A stretch of 64,000 nt of DNA, from contig NZ_BKCG01000002.1 of the NCBI RefSeq assembly GCF_008974325.1, forward strand, positions 248,001-312,000. Reading direction: 5' to 3'. A program made the translations under genes and the position numbers. Below, piece after piece: positions 54,576-62,637 of the stretch (positions are counted from its first letter, which is position 1; every line of letters begins with the position of its first letter). The DNA is from Patiriisocius marinus. GTDB taxonomy: Bacteria; Bacteroidota; Bacteroidia; Flavobacteriales; Flavobacteriaceae. Under the pieces are notes generated by a model. That model was not told the origin of the DNA. It did no database searches and worked only from the letters and a program-made list of their open reading frames with translations.

Positions 54576-55274
54576 CTAGGGATGGTCTATTACTAATCCC
54601 TCAGCGTTTCTAGGTAATGTTTTTAATAAGGAAATACCATTTAAAAAAGAAGTGTAATTAAGTTCGTAAGATACCTCGTAGGCCTCGTTATAATGATGTA
54701 GCGCTCCACGACGAACATCAAGTATTTTCTTATCTGCATCTATAAAAAATGAGGTAGGGAATCCAAGGCTATGTTTCATAGTTTGAATTGTATGGCAATG
54801 ATTGTTTTCTAACTCATCCACATACACAACATTAATTTTACTGTTGTATTCTCCAGCAATTTTTTTAACACGCTTTTTTGTGTCCCAAAAAAGTATTACA
54901 AAATCAATGTCTTTATGATACTTACTAGCAATTTCGTTTAATGCGGGGATTTCACCCACACCTGGAGTACACCAAGAGGCATAAGTCATTAAGAATACTG
55001 GTTTTTCAAAGTCGTGAAGTTTGATTTTTCTTCCTGAAATTTTACGAACTTGAAAATTGTCAAGCGTACTTCCATTAACCACATACTTTATTAAAGAGTC
55101 GTAGAGTTTTTCTGCTAAATCAAAATTTTGATCTGCATATGCGCGCTGAGATTTTGCTTTATAAGATTTAATATTCCTTCCTATTGCATCAGAGAATAGA
55201 GTAGTGGGCTCAAGGTCTTGAGCTTGAGCTGAAATAAATCCAATAAGTAAAATGAAAAGTAGTTTTCTTCCCAT
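54576..55274 (-). CDS. Exported thioredoxin/TlpA-like protein lacking the second Cys
   Basis: 232 residues with a signal peptide (MGRKLLFILLIGFISAQAQ). The thioredoxin-fold core reads KPVFLMTYASWCTPGVGEIP at residues 91-110. The usual WCxxC has Cys102 but Gly105 in place of the second Cys. The cis-Pro region is present (SLGFPTSFFIDADKKILDVR). Without a resolving Cys it cannot form the normal disulfide; it may act as a monothiol, use Cys in NNHCHTIQ, or bind haem or metal. It is a single gene on the minus strand with no cytochrome c biogenesis genes nearby. Confidence 0.85.
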   Translation of the reverse strand: MGRKLLFILLIGFISAQAQDLEPTTLFSDAIGRNIKSYKAKSQRAYADQNFDLAEKLYDSLIKYVVNGSTLDNFQVRKISGRKIKLHDFEKPVFLMTYASWCTPGVGEIPALNEIASKYHKDIDFVILFWDTKKRVKKIAGEYNSKINVVYVDELENNHCHTIQTMKHSLGFPTSFFIDADKKILDVRRGALHHYNEAYEVSYELNYTSFLNGISLLKTLPRNAEGLVIDHP

Positions 55275-55356
55275 ACTTCATAAGTTAGTTACTTAAATAT
55301 AGGGAATGTTTTTCGTAAAACCTTGAAATATAGACGAATGGATACTATTTGACGAT

Positions 55357-55402
55357 AAAAAAGCATTTAGGCCTATCAATTAAGTAGGATTAAATGCTTT
55401 TC
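55357..55402 (-). terminator. Terminator after the TPR-like gene
   Basis: AAAAGCATTTA and TAAATGCTTTT form an 11-bp stem with T runs on both strands, 45 bp past the stop at 55447. Confidence 0.75.
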
Positions 55403-55446
55403 TGTAAGTAATAAGTCTAAAATATTGGAAAAGAGGTGTAGGTGTT

Positions 55447-56016
55447 TTAGCGTCTTGCTCCTCTTGATTGTCTTCCGCCACCAAATTGTTGTTTAGGTTG
55501 CCCCATACGCTTCATTTGTTGCTTCATTTGTTTTATTTGCTCACCCATCATATTATGCTTATCAAGTTTTTTTGCTTCACTTAATAAAACTTCTGCTTCA
55601 CGCTTTCTGTTTTTAGTCATTGCAATTCCTGCTAAGTTTAATTTAGCCATTGCAATATCTGTGTCCATACTAAGCCCTAATGAAATAGCTTTTTTGAAGA
55701 ACTTTTCAGCTTCATTCATATTAGTTTGCGAAACCATTAAGCCATTTAGATAGTTATAATACCCTTGTTGTTTCTTAACGAGTGAACCTTCTGGGTTTTT
55801 AATTTTATCAAGCCAACTCTTAGCTCCTGGAAAATCTTGTTTTCTAAGTCTTAAGAAGGCTAGAAGAATAATTTCATTTTTAAAATATAGAAAGATGAAT
55901 ATTGCTGAAAGTAATATAAGCATTATTCCGTTTCCTATTTCAGAATCAGTAAATTGCCATACTGCAGTACCAATAAGGAGTGCAGCTATAATTAGTTTAA
56001 TATTTTTATGAAACAT
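55447..56016 (-). CDS. Membrane-anchored tetratricopeptide-like protein
   Basis: 189 residues. Two short membrane helices at residues 7-48 (LIIAALLIGTAVWQF, IMLILLSAIFIFLYF) are followed by helical repeats of TPR type (GYYNYLNGLMVSQTNMNEAE, then AMAKLNLAGIAMTKNRKREA, EVLLSEAKKLDKHNM). The tail is basic and rich in Gln/Gly/Arg (KQQFGGGRQSRGARR). Role unknown; perhaps a scaffold at the inner membrane. It lies upstream of and divergent from rpmH. Confidence 0.75.
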   Translation of the reverse strand: MFHKNIKLIIAALLIGTAVWQFTDSEIGNGIMLILLSAIFIFLYFKNEIILLAFLRLRKQDFPGAKSWLDKIKNPEGSLVKKQQGYYNYLNGLMVSQTNMNEAEKFFKKAISLGLSMDTDIAMAKLNLAGIAMTKNRKREAEVLLSEAKKLDKHNMMGEQIKQMKQQMKRMGQPKQQFGGGRQSRGARR

Positions 56017-56081
56017 AGTCCGTGTTTTTTTGCAGGCTTCAAAGGTAATGAAAACAATTAAAAATATTTCCTAATTGGGTA

Positions 56082-56111
56082 TTGGGTGTATAAAAAAGTA
56101 TTGTATATTTG
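56082..56111 (+). promoter_or_regulatory. Promoter of rpmH
   Basis: TTGG at 56082-56085 and TATATTTG at 56104-56111, with a 19-bp gap after TTG. The expected transcript has a leader of about 100 nt before rpmH. Confidence 0.7.
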
Positions 56112-56213
56112 CAGCCGCGATTACAACATTATATTAGTGTGTTGTTTAGCAACCCGGTTATCACTGGAAAAAAGAGATTTTAAAAGAATATTTGACGATA
56201 AAAGTAACCTAAA

Positions 56214-56375
56214 ATGAGCAAAAGAACATTTCAGCCATCGAAAAGAAAAAGAAGAAACAAACACGGTTTTAGAGAGCGTATGGCTTCTGTAAACGGAAGA
56301 AAAGTACTTGCTGCTCGTAGAGCAAAAGGTAGAAAGAAGATCTCTGTATCTTCTGAAACTCGTCACAAAAAATAA
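56214..56375 (+). CDS. rpmH: 50S ribosomal protein L34
   Basis: 53 residues: [20 protein letters not shown], then [20 protein letters not shown] and a Lys/Ser-rich end. This is the standard L34 sequence with the usual short Bacteroidota tail. The gene has a consensus promoter and a leader of about 100 nt containing a CAACCCGGTT-like segment, and ends at a strong terminator. In this window it is not next to rnpA, dnaA or the origin, unlike the classical order. Confidence 0.98.
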   Translation: MSKRTFQPSKRKRRNKHGFRERMASVNGRKVLAARRAKGRKKISVSSETRHKK

Positions 56376-56394
56376 ATGTTGATAAGTCAATAAT

Positions 56395-56431
56395 AAAAGG
56401 TGTTGTTTTTTATAAGCAACACCTTTTTTTT
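56395..56431 (+). terminator. Terminator of rpmH
   Basis: AAAAGGTGTTG and CAACACCTTTT form a perfect 11-bp stem with a long T run, 20 bp past the stop. Confidence 0.92.
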
Positions 56432-56481
56432 ATACCCTATCGAGTCGTAATTTTGTTATGCCAAAAAAATAAACTTCTATT

Positions 56482-59334
56482 ATGCCTAAAAACACAGCAC
56501 TTAAATCTATTCTAATTATTGGCTCAGGCCCTATTGTTATTGGTCAAGCCTGTGAGTTTGATTACTCCGGATCACAAGCCTTACGTTCACTTCGTGAGGA
56601 TGGAATTGAAACAGTTTTAATCAATTCTAACCCTGCAACTATTATGACTGACCCTTCTATGGCAGATCATATTTATCTATTGCCTTTAACCACAAAATCG
56701 ATTGTACAAATACTAAAAGAACATCCACAAATTGATGCTGTTTTACCAACTATGGGGGGACAGACAGCTTTGAATCTTGCTATAGAAGCTGATGAAAAAG
56801 GAATTTGGAAAGACTTTGGTGTAGAACTAATTGGAGTTGATATTGATGCTATCAATGTTACTGAAGATAGAGAAAAATTTAGATTATTAATGGATGAAAT
56901 AGGTGTCGCAATGGCGCCTCAAGCTACCGCTACGTCATATCTAGAAGGAAAAGAAATAGCACAGGAGTATGGGTTTCCTTTAGTAATTAGATCATCATAC
57001 ACTCTTGGTGGTGCAGGTGCTGCAATAGTTTATAAAGAAGAAGATTTTGATGAATTACTACGTCACGGACTTGAAGTTTCGCCTATACATGAGGTAATGA
57101 TTGACAAGGCGATGATGGGGTGGAAAGAATATGAGCTAGAATTGTTACGTGACCGAAATGATAACGTAGTTATTATTTGTGCTATTGAAAATATGGATCC
57201 AATGGGGATTCATACTGGAGATTCTATTACTGTAGCTCCAGCAATGACATTAAGCGATCGTACATATCAACGTATGCGTGATATGGCTATTCATATGATG
57301 CGAAGTATAGGAGATTTTGCTGGAGGTTGTAATGTACAGTTTGCAGTAAGTCCAGATGAAAAAGAAGATATTATTGCAATTGAAATTAACCCTCGTGTTT
57401 CTAGATCTTCTGCATTAGCCTCTAAAGCAACTGGATATCCTATCGCTAAAATAGCTAGTAAACTAGCTATTGGTTATCACTTAGATGAATTAGAAAACCA
57501 AATTACAAAATCAACTTCAGCTTTATTTGAGCCTACATTAGATTATGTAATTGTAAAAATTCCACGTTGGAATTTCGATAAATTTGAAGGAAGTGACCGC
57601 ACATTAGGGTTACAAATGAAGAGTGTAGGAGAGGTAATGGGAATTGGACGTAGTTTCCAAGAAGCATTGCATAAAGCCACCCAGTCTCTAGAAATTAAAA
57701 GAAATGGGCTAGGAGCAGATGGTAAAAGTTATACAGATTATGAGCAAATTCTAGACAAGCTTAAAAATGCAAGTTGGGATCGTGTATTTGTAATTTATGA
57801 TGCTATACAAATGGGAATTCCTTTAAGTCGTATCCACGAGATTACAAAAATTGATATGTGGTTTTTACGTCAATACGAAGAGTTGTATGCTCTTGAAAAA
57901 GAGATTTCAAGTTTTACGTTAGATACGCTACCTAGAGAATTGTTATTAGAAGCAAAGCAGAAAGGTTACGGAGATAGACAAATAGCTCATATGCTAAAAT
58001 GTCTTGAAAGCCAAGTGTATAAAAAAAGAGAAGAGCTAAACATTCAAAGAGTTTATAAACTTGTTGATACTTGTGCTGCAGAATTTGCTGCTCAAACACC
58101 TTATTATTATTCAACATTTGAGAATAATATGGAATTAGCAGATGGAGCAAGCTATGCTGAAAATGATAGTGTGGTAACCGATAAAAAGAAAATAATAGTA
58201 TTAGGTTCAGGACCAAACCGAATTGGGCAAGGAATAGAATTTGATTACTGTTGTGTACACGGAGTACTTGCTGCTTCTGAAGTAGGTTACGAAACTATAA
58301 TGATAAACTGTAATCCAGAAACAGTATCAACTGATTTTGATGTAGCGGACAAATTATACTTCGAGCCAGTATTTTGGGAACATATTTACGATATTATTCG
58401 TCACGAAAAACCAGAAGGTGTAATTGTTCAATTAGGTGGTCAAACTGCTTTAAAGTTAGCTGAAAAATTAGAACGTTACGGAGTTAAAATATTAGGAACA
58501 AGTTTTGAAGCACTAGATTTAGCTGAAGACAGAGGAAGTTTTTCTACAATCTTAAAAGAGTTAAATATTCCTTATCCTGAATTTGGTGTAGCTGAAACAA
58601 CTGAAGAAGCACTAGCTTTAGCAGATACCTTAGACTTTCCATTATTGATTAGACCTAGTTATGTATTAGGTGGTCAAGGAATGAAAATTGTAATTAATAA
58701 AAAAGAATTAGAGGAACACGTTGTAGACTTGTTGCGTAAAATTCCTAATAATAAATTACTATTAGATCACTATCTTGATGGTGCTATTGAAGCAGAAGCA
58801 GATGCTATTTGTGATGGTGAGGATGTATATATTATAGGTATAATGGAACATATTGAACCTTGTGGAATTCATTCTGGAGACTCAAATGCAACATTACCTC
58901 CTTTTAATTTAGGTGAGTTTGTGATGCAACAAATTAAAGACCACACAAAGAAAATTGCACTAGCGCTTAATACAGTAGGATTAATCAATATCCAATTTGC
59001 TATTAAAGATGATAAAGTTTATATCATCGAAGCAAACCCAAGAGCATCTAGAACTGTTCCTTTTATTGCAAAAGCATACGGTGAGCCGTATGTAAATTAT
59101 GCAACTAAAGTGATGTTGGGTCATAGTAAAGTTAAAGACTTTGACTTTAAACCACATTTAGATGGATATGCAATTAAACAACCAGTTTTCAGTTTTAATA
59201 AATTTCCTAATGTAAACAAACAATTAGGACCAGAAATGAAAAGTACAGGAGAAAGTATTTTGTTTATTGATAGTTTGAAAGACGATCAATTTTACGATTT
59301 ATATTCACGTAGAAAAATGTATTTAAGTAAATAA
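56482..59334 (+). CDS. carB: Carbamoyl-phosphate synthase large subunit, short form
   Basis: 950 residues. Both ATP-grasp halves are present: the first begins SILIIGSGPIVIGQACEFDY and holds VIRSSYTLGGAGAAIVY. The second begins IIVLGSGPNRIGQGIEFDYC and holds LIRPSYVLGGQGMKIVINKK. Each has the expected EANPR/EINPRVSRSSALASKATGY-type motif. It makes carbamoyl phosphate from bicarbonate, ATP and ammonia for pyrimidines and arginine, with CarA encoded elsewhere. The protein ends soon after the second ATP-grasp domain, so the usual C-terminal allosteric MGS-like domain of about 120 residues is absent. A weak TAATTTTG box lies at 56448-56455. Confidence 0.96.
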   Translation: MPKNTALKSILIIGSGPIVIGQACEFDYSGSQALRSLREDGIETVLINSNPATIMTDPSMADHIYLLPLTTKSIVQILKEHPQIDAVLPTMGGQTALNLAIEADEKGIWKDFGVELIGVDIDAINVTEDREKFRLLMDEIGVAMAPQATATSYLEGKEIAQEYGFPLVIRSSYTLGGAGAAIVYKEEDFDELLRHGLEVSPIHEVMIDKAMMGWKEYELELLRDRNDNVVIICAIENMDPMGIHTGDSITVAPAMTLSDRTYQRMRDMAIHMMRSIGDFAGGCNVQFAVSPDEKEDIIAIEINPRVSRSSALASKATGYPIAKIASKLAIGYHLDELENQITKSTSALFEPTLDYVIVKIPRWNFDKFEGSDRTLGLQMKSVGEVMGIGRSFQEALHKATQSLEIKRNGLGADGKSYTDYEQILDKLKNASWDRVFVIYDAIQMGIPLSRIHEITKIDMWFLRQYEELYALEKEISSFTLDTLPRELLLEAKQKGYGDRQIAHMLKCLESQVYKKREELNIQRVYKLVDTCAAEFAAQTPYYYSTFENNMELADGASYAENDSVVTDKKKIIVLGSGPNRIGQGIEFDYCCVHGVLAASEVGYETIMINCNPETVSTDFDVADKLYFEPVFWEHIYDIIRHEKPEGVIVQLGGQTALKLAEKLERYGVKILGTSFEALDLAEDRGSFSTILKELNIPYPEFGVAETTEEALALADTLDFPLLIRPSYVLGGQGMKIVINKKELEEHVVDLLRKIPNNKLLLDHYLDGAIEAEADAICDGEDVYIIGIMEHIEPCGIHSGDSNATLPPFNLGEFVMQQIKDHTKKIALALNTVGLINIQFAIKDDKVYIIEANPRASRTVPFIAKAYGEPYVNYATKVMLGHSKVKDFDFKPHLDGYAIKQPVFSFNKFPNVNKQLGPEMKSTGESILFIDSLKDDQFYDLYSRRKMYLSK

Positions 59335-59422
59335 TTAAATTATAAGTACTAGTTAGATTTGCCCTTAATTAATCTCAATTAGGTTAATTGTCGTATATTG
59401 AGGGAGTTAAAATCCAACTATT

Positions 59423-60010
59423 ATGAAAAATATTACTTTATTTATAATGCTTTTTGCATTTACAATTGCATCAGCTCAACAAACATTCGAACTTAATTGG
59501 CAACAAGGAGTCAATGGTGCAAGCGCAAGTTTTACAATTGAAGAAGGTGATACTATTGAGTGGACCTGGAGTAATACTTCGCCACATGATGTAGTTCCTA
59601 CACCAGAAGAAACAGATGCTCCAGCAGATTTTGGTAGTGCTGTTCTCCAAGGAGTTGGACAAAGTTATTCGTATACATTTACAGAAGCTGCTGTTATTGA
59701 TTATTTGTGCTCAGTGCATCCTAGTAGTATGTTTGGTACAATTACAGTTGAAGAGATTTTATCAGTTCAAGAGAAATTTGAAATCAATGTTATATTTTAT
59801 CCTAATCCTGTTAGTGACGAAATGACGATAGCTTCATTGTTTCGAATTGATACTTATGAAATCTATGATGTTTTTGGAAAGAAAGTAGGACAAGGAATTG
59901 GAGAAGGAACCTACACAAATCTAAATACTGCTTATTTAAATACAGGTGTATATTTTGTAAAGGTCAATGCGGGAGATCTACAAACTATAGTTCGATTAAT
60001 GAAAAACTAA
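59423..60010 (+). CDS. Secreted cupredoxin (plastocyanin/azurin-like) with T9SS sorting domain
   Basis: 195 residues with a signal peptide (MKNITLFIMLFAFTIASAQ). The blue-copper fold spans residues 20-110. The expected type 1 copper ligands are His55 (NTSPHDVVP) and Cys96, His99 and Met103 (YLCSVHPSSMFGTITV). The last 75 residues are a type A T9SS sorting domain (FYPNPVSDEMTIASLFRIDT and on). It should be a small copper protein sent across the outer membrane, where it could carry electrons or hold copper. It is monocistronic with its own terminator. Confidence 0.92.
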   Translation: MKNITLFIMLFAFTIASAQQTFELNWQQGVNGASASFTIEEGDTIEWTWSNTSPHDVVPTPEETDAPADFGSAVLQGVGQSYSYTFTEAAVIDYLCSVHPSSMFGTITVEEILSVQEKFEINVIFYPNPVSDEMTIASLFRIDTYEIYDVFGKKVGQGIGEGTYTNLNTAYLNTGVYFVKVNAGDLQTIVRLMKN

Positions 60011-60056
60011 AAAATAATAGAGTCAATATTAATAGACCTAAAGTTATTATAAATTT

Positions 60057-60092
60057 AAAAGCCCAAAGAAATTCACTTCTTTGGGCTTTTTG
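60057..60092 (+). terminator. Rho-independent terminator
   Basis: AAAAGCCCAAAGAA and TTCTTTGGGCTTTT (with a small loop) form a strong stem and T run, about 50 bp after the cupredoxin stop. Confidence 0.9.
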
Positions 60093-60169
60093 TTTTTCAT
60101 TGATTAGTGATTTATTATACTACTAAATAGTTTTTGGAATTGTATTTTTATCGCTTTAAATACAATTAT

Positions 60170-61651
60170 ATGAAAAGTATATTTACTTTATTTTTAGTGT
60201 TTTTATTCACTATTTCTATAAATGCTCAAGATTTATCCACTGGATATATTGCAAATGATTTAGATCAGCACCCTATGCAGTCGATGGATAAACCAGCATA
60301 TTTAGCTGCTGCTGAAGATCAATCATTTCCCGGAACTTTAATTCGTAGAATTTCAGAAGCAAATACTGATGGTTTTGTTGCACCTATGTATAGTACAATT
60401 CAAGCTTGGAATGCTGATGAAACAAGATTGATATTATATTCAAACGGAAATCACCAACTATTAAATGGCGTAGATTATTCCTTTATTAGAACAATGGATG
60501 ATATTAATCCAGAAGACTTAGAAGCTGTATTCTGGCACTTTAGTAACCCAGATATATTATTTTATATAGATAATAACAATGGTAATTTAATAGAATATAA
60601 TGTTTCAACACAAGCAATAAATGTATTAGCAGATCTGGTTGATTTATCAGATTGTCAAGAAAGTATTACAGGAGGAAACGATGTGCAAATGATGTCTTGG
60701 GATAGTGATGTGATAAGTTTTAGATGCGGTAACACAAGCGCATTTTATTATCGTATTTCGACACAAACACTTGTTGAGTTTGATATTAATAGCTTAGATT
60801 TTAATGCTCCTATGCCATTTCCTAGCGGAAATCTTTTTTATCACAGAGGCAATGTGTACAATTCTTCAGGAATATTAGAGCGTTCATTAAATTTAGATGT
60901 AGTAAACGAGCATTCTTGTTTAGGAAGATTAAGCAATGGAGATGATGCTTATTTTGCAATAGCTTTTGAAGAAGGTCCAGATAGCAATTGTCAAGGAACA
61001 TTAGTTGCTCACAACGCTACAAATGCTAACTGCTTTTCTGTTACACCAACAGGTGATTATGGTTATCCACAATCTGGAACTCATATTTCTTCATTAGCAC
61101 ATTCAAATACTGAAGGTGGATGGATTGCTGTATCTTGTGTAGGCTATGATCAAAACGGAGTAGACCTTTTAGATCAAGAATTATTTATAGCTAAAGTAAA
61201 TGAAAATGATGCAGATGTATATAGAGTTGCTCACCACCGTAGCGATAGAGATCAATTAGGATATTGGGGAGAGCCCCACGTAATTATTAGTCCTTCAGGT
61301 ACACGATTGCTTTTTGGGAGTGATTGGAGTGGAAGCGAAGATGGAATATCAGTAGATAGTTATGTAGCTGAATTACCTGCAAATACCTTGGGGAACTCTA
61401 TACAAGTAGAAGCAAGTGTTGGTTTTGATATACTTCAAAACCCTGTAAACGATGTATTGAAATTACAAATTAACGCAGCAGACGAAACTAACGGGGAGTT
61501 TGCTATCTATGATGTTAATGGTAGATTAGTAAAGAATGAATTTTTAGATACGAATCAAAATACCATTGATGTTTCTCAATTACAATCAGGATTATTCTTT
61601 ATAAGAAATTCTAATGATAAGACTACTACTTTAAAGTTTATAAAAATATAG
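60170..61651 (+). CDS. Secreted beta-propeller-like protein with T9SS sorting domain
   Basis: I start at the ATG at 60170 (MKSIFTLFLVFLFTISINAQ, signal peptide); an upstream ATG at 60134 adds a non-signal leader. 493 residues. Repeated blades resemble PD40/oligogalacturonate lyase-like propellers (STIQAWNADETRLILYSNGN, then GYWGEPHVIISPSGTRLLFG). The last 75 residues are a type A T9SS sorting domain (FDILQNPVNDVLKLQINAAD). I see no active-site motif. It could bind or modify a glycan outside the cell; the function is unproven. Confidence 0.85.
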   Translation: MKSIFTLFLVFLFTISINAQDLSTGYIANDLDQHPMQSMDKPAYLAAAEDQSFPGTLIRRISEANTDGFVAPMYSTIQAWNADETRLILYSNGNHQLLNGVDYSFIRTMDDINPEDLEAVFWHFSNPDILFYIDNNNGNLIEYNVSTQAINVLADLVDLSDCQESITGGNDVQMMSWDSDVISFRCGNTSAFYYRISTQTLVEFDINSLDFNAPMPFPSGNLFYHRGNVYNSSGILERSLNLDVVNEHSCLGRLSNGDDAYFAIAFEEGPDSNCQGTLVAHNATNANCFSVTPTGDYGYPQSGTHISSLAHSNTEGGWIAVSCVGYDQNGVDLLDQELFIAKVNENDADVYRVAHHRSDRDQLGYWGEPHVIISPSGTRLLFGSDWSGSEDGISVDSYVAELPANTLGNSIQVEASVGFDILQNPVNDVLKLQINAADETNGEFAIYDVNGRLVKNEFLDTNQNTIDVSQLQSGLFFIRNSNDKTTTLKFIKI

Positions 61652-61680
61652 TGATTAACATTTCAGTAAAATCAAAAAAT

Positions 61681-61716
61681 AAATTAGCCCATATAAAGTA
61701 TTATATGGGCTAATTT
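61681..61716. terminator. Bidirectional terminator
   Basis: AAATTAGCCCATATAA and TTATATGGGCTAATTT form a perfect 16-bp stem between the propeller gene and the convergent small-gene operon. It has T-rich flanks on both strands. Confidence 0.85.
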
Positions 61717-61733
61717 ATTTTAACTCTTTAATA

Positions 61734-62102
61734 TTAATTTCTGTTGAAATGTGGTGAACTCTCTAATGAAACATCATTAATAAAATAAGTAGAATCTCCC
61801 CACCAAAAAAACGTTCCAAACCTTTCAACATAAGTAAGCTTAACATACTGACCTTGATACTCTTTAAGTTTAGCAATAGTTTCTTTTTCTTGATCTAATA
61901 CAGAAAATGAAAATATTTGTGCGCCGCTAATACCTTGGCTAATTTCGCCTTCCCAAGTTTTAACTACGACGCCTTTACTACTAAATTTAATTAGTTCGCC
62001 TGCGCGAGTACCTTCACTATATGGTACAAAATATATGAATGCAATATATGCCATATAAATAGCTAACAATCCGAAAAGGATAAAAAAGAGTATTTTTTTC
62101 AT
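61734..62102 (-). CDS. Small exported or membrane-anchored protein, unknown
   Basis: 122 residues with one N-terminal membrane helix (KILFFILFGLLAIYMAYIAFIYF broken at the Pro), then a beta-rich part (RAGELIKFSSKGVVVKTWEG, KLTYVERFGTFFWWGDSTYF). Similar short proteins in Bacteroidota are sometimes wrongly labelled 6-phosphogluconate dehydrogenase; there is no support for that here. It is the last gene of the probable rmuC operon, 18 bp after the 86-residue gene. Confidence 0.7.
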   Translation of the reverse strand: MKKILFFILFGLLAIYMAYIAFIYFVPYSEGTRAGELIKFSSKGVVVKTWEGEISQGISGAQIFSFSVLDQEKETIAKLKEYQGQYVKLTYVERFGTFFWWGDSTYFINDVSLESSPHFNRN

Positions 62103-62120
62103 AATGTATTTAATGTATTT

Positions 62121-62381
62121 TTAGTCACTTTTTGAGTTTTGATATTCACGGTATATTTCTACGGCTTTAACAAAACAAGCCCAAGCTACTAAAATTCCAA
62201 TGAGTAAAGATACTATACCCATACTTAGATACATAGTTGCTAAGTAATCTTTTCTGAAATATTCTGTTTGTGAGTAATAGATAGCGTAAATACCACCAAT
62301 AACTGGGATAAGACCATATGCGGTATATAGCGTTAGTTGTGTCGCTACCCAAATCTTTTCTAAAAATTTAACCCAATCCAT
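62121..62381 (-). CDS. Small two- or three-helix membrane protein, unknown
   Basis: 86 residues. Helices: LTLYTAYGLIPVIGGIYAIY and YLATMYLSMGIVSLLIGILV, then AWACFVKAVEIYREY. I recognise no family. It lies 22 bp downstream of the 77-residue gene and 18 bp upstream of the 122-residue gene on the same strand, as part of a chain of small membrane genes after rmuC. Confidence 0.65.
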   Translation of the reverse strand: MDWVKFLEKIWVATQLTLYTAYGLIPVIGGIYAIYYSQTEYFRKDYLATMYLSMGIVSLLIGILVAWACFVKAVEIYREYQNSKSD

Positions 62382-62403
62382 AAAACGTATAAATAATAAA
62401 AAT

Positions 62404-62637
62404 TTAGGTTACTTTTCTAAGTCTGTCGTACGCTAGATATGTAGTAGCTATTCCTAAAATTAATATAAATGTTCCTACATACAGGTTTAAGTCTTCTAAA
62501 TGAGTTCCAATTGTACTTTGGTTTTCTTCTAAAAAAAACATACTAATTCCTCCTACAATCATTAAAATTCCAAAAACAATTAGTACAATGGAATCAAGGC
62601 GTAATAAATTGCGTGGTACCTTATTCTGCTTCATCAT
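62404..62637 (-). CDS. Small two-helix membrane protein, unknown
   Basis: 77 residues with two helices (SIVLIVFGILMIVGGISMFF and LYVGTFILILGIATTYLAY). Its start lies inside the end of rmuC with a 17-bp overlap, so it is translated from the same message. No family recognised. Confidence 0.65.
   Translation of the reverse strand: MMKQNKVPRNLLRLDSIVLIVFGILMIVGGISMFFLEENQSTIGTHLEDLNLYVGTFILILGIATTYLAYDRLRKVT

Noticed and set aside
56112-56213. Riboswitch or ribosomal leader structure upstream of rpmH
   Set aside because: The roughly 100-nt leader has only a weak GTTGTTTAGCAAC hairpin and no known protein-binding fold I can recognise.
61734-62102. 6-phosphogluconate dehydrogenase label for the 122-residue protein
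   Set aside because: It is far too short, has a membrane helix and no Rossmann motif.
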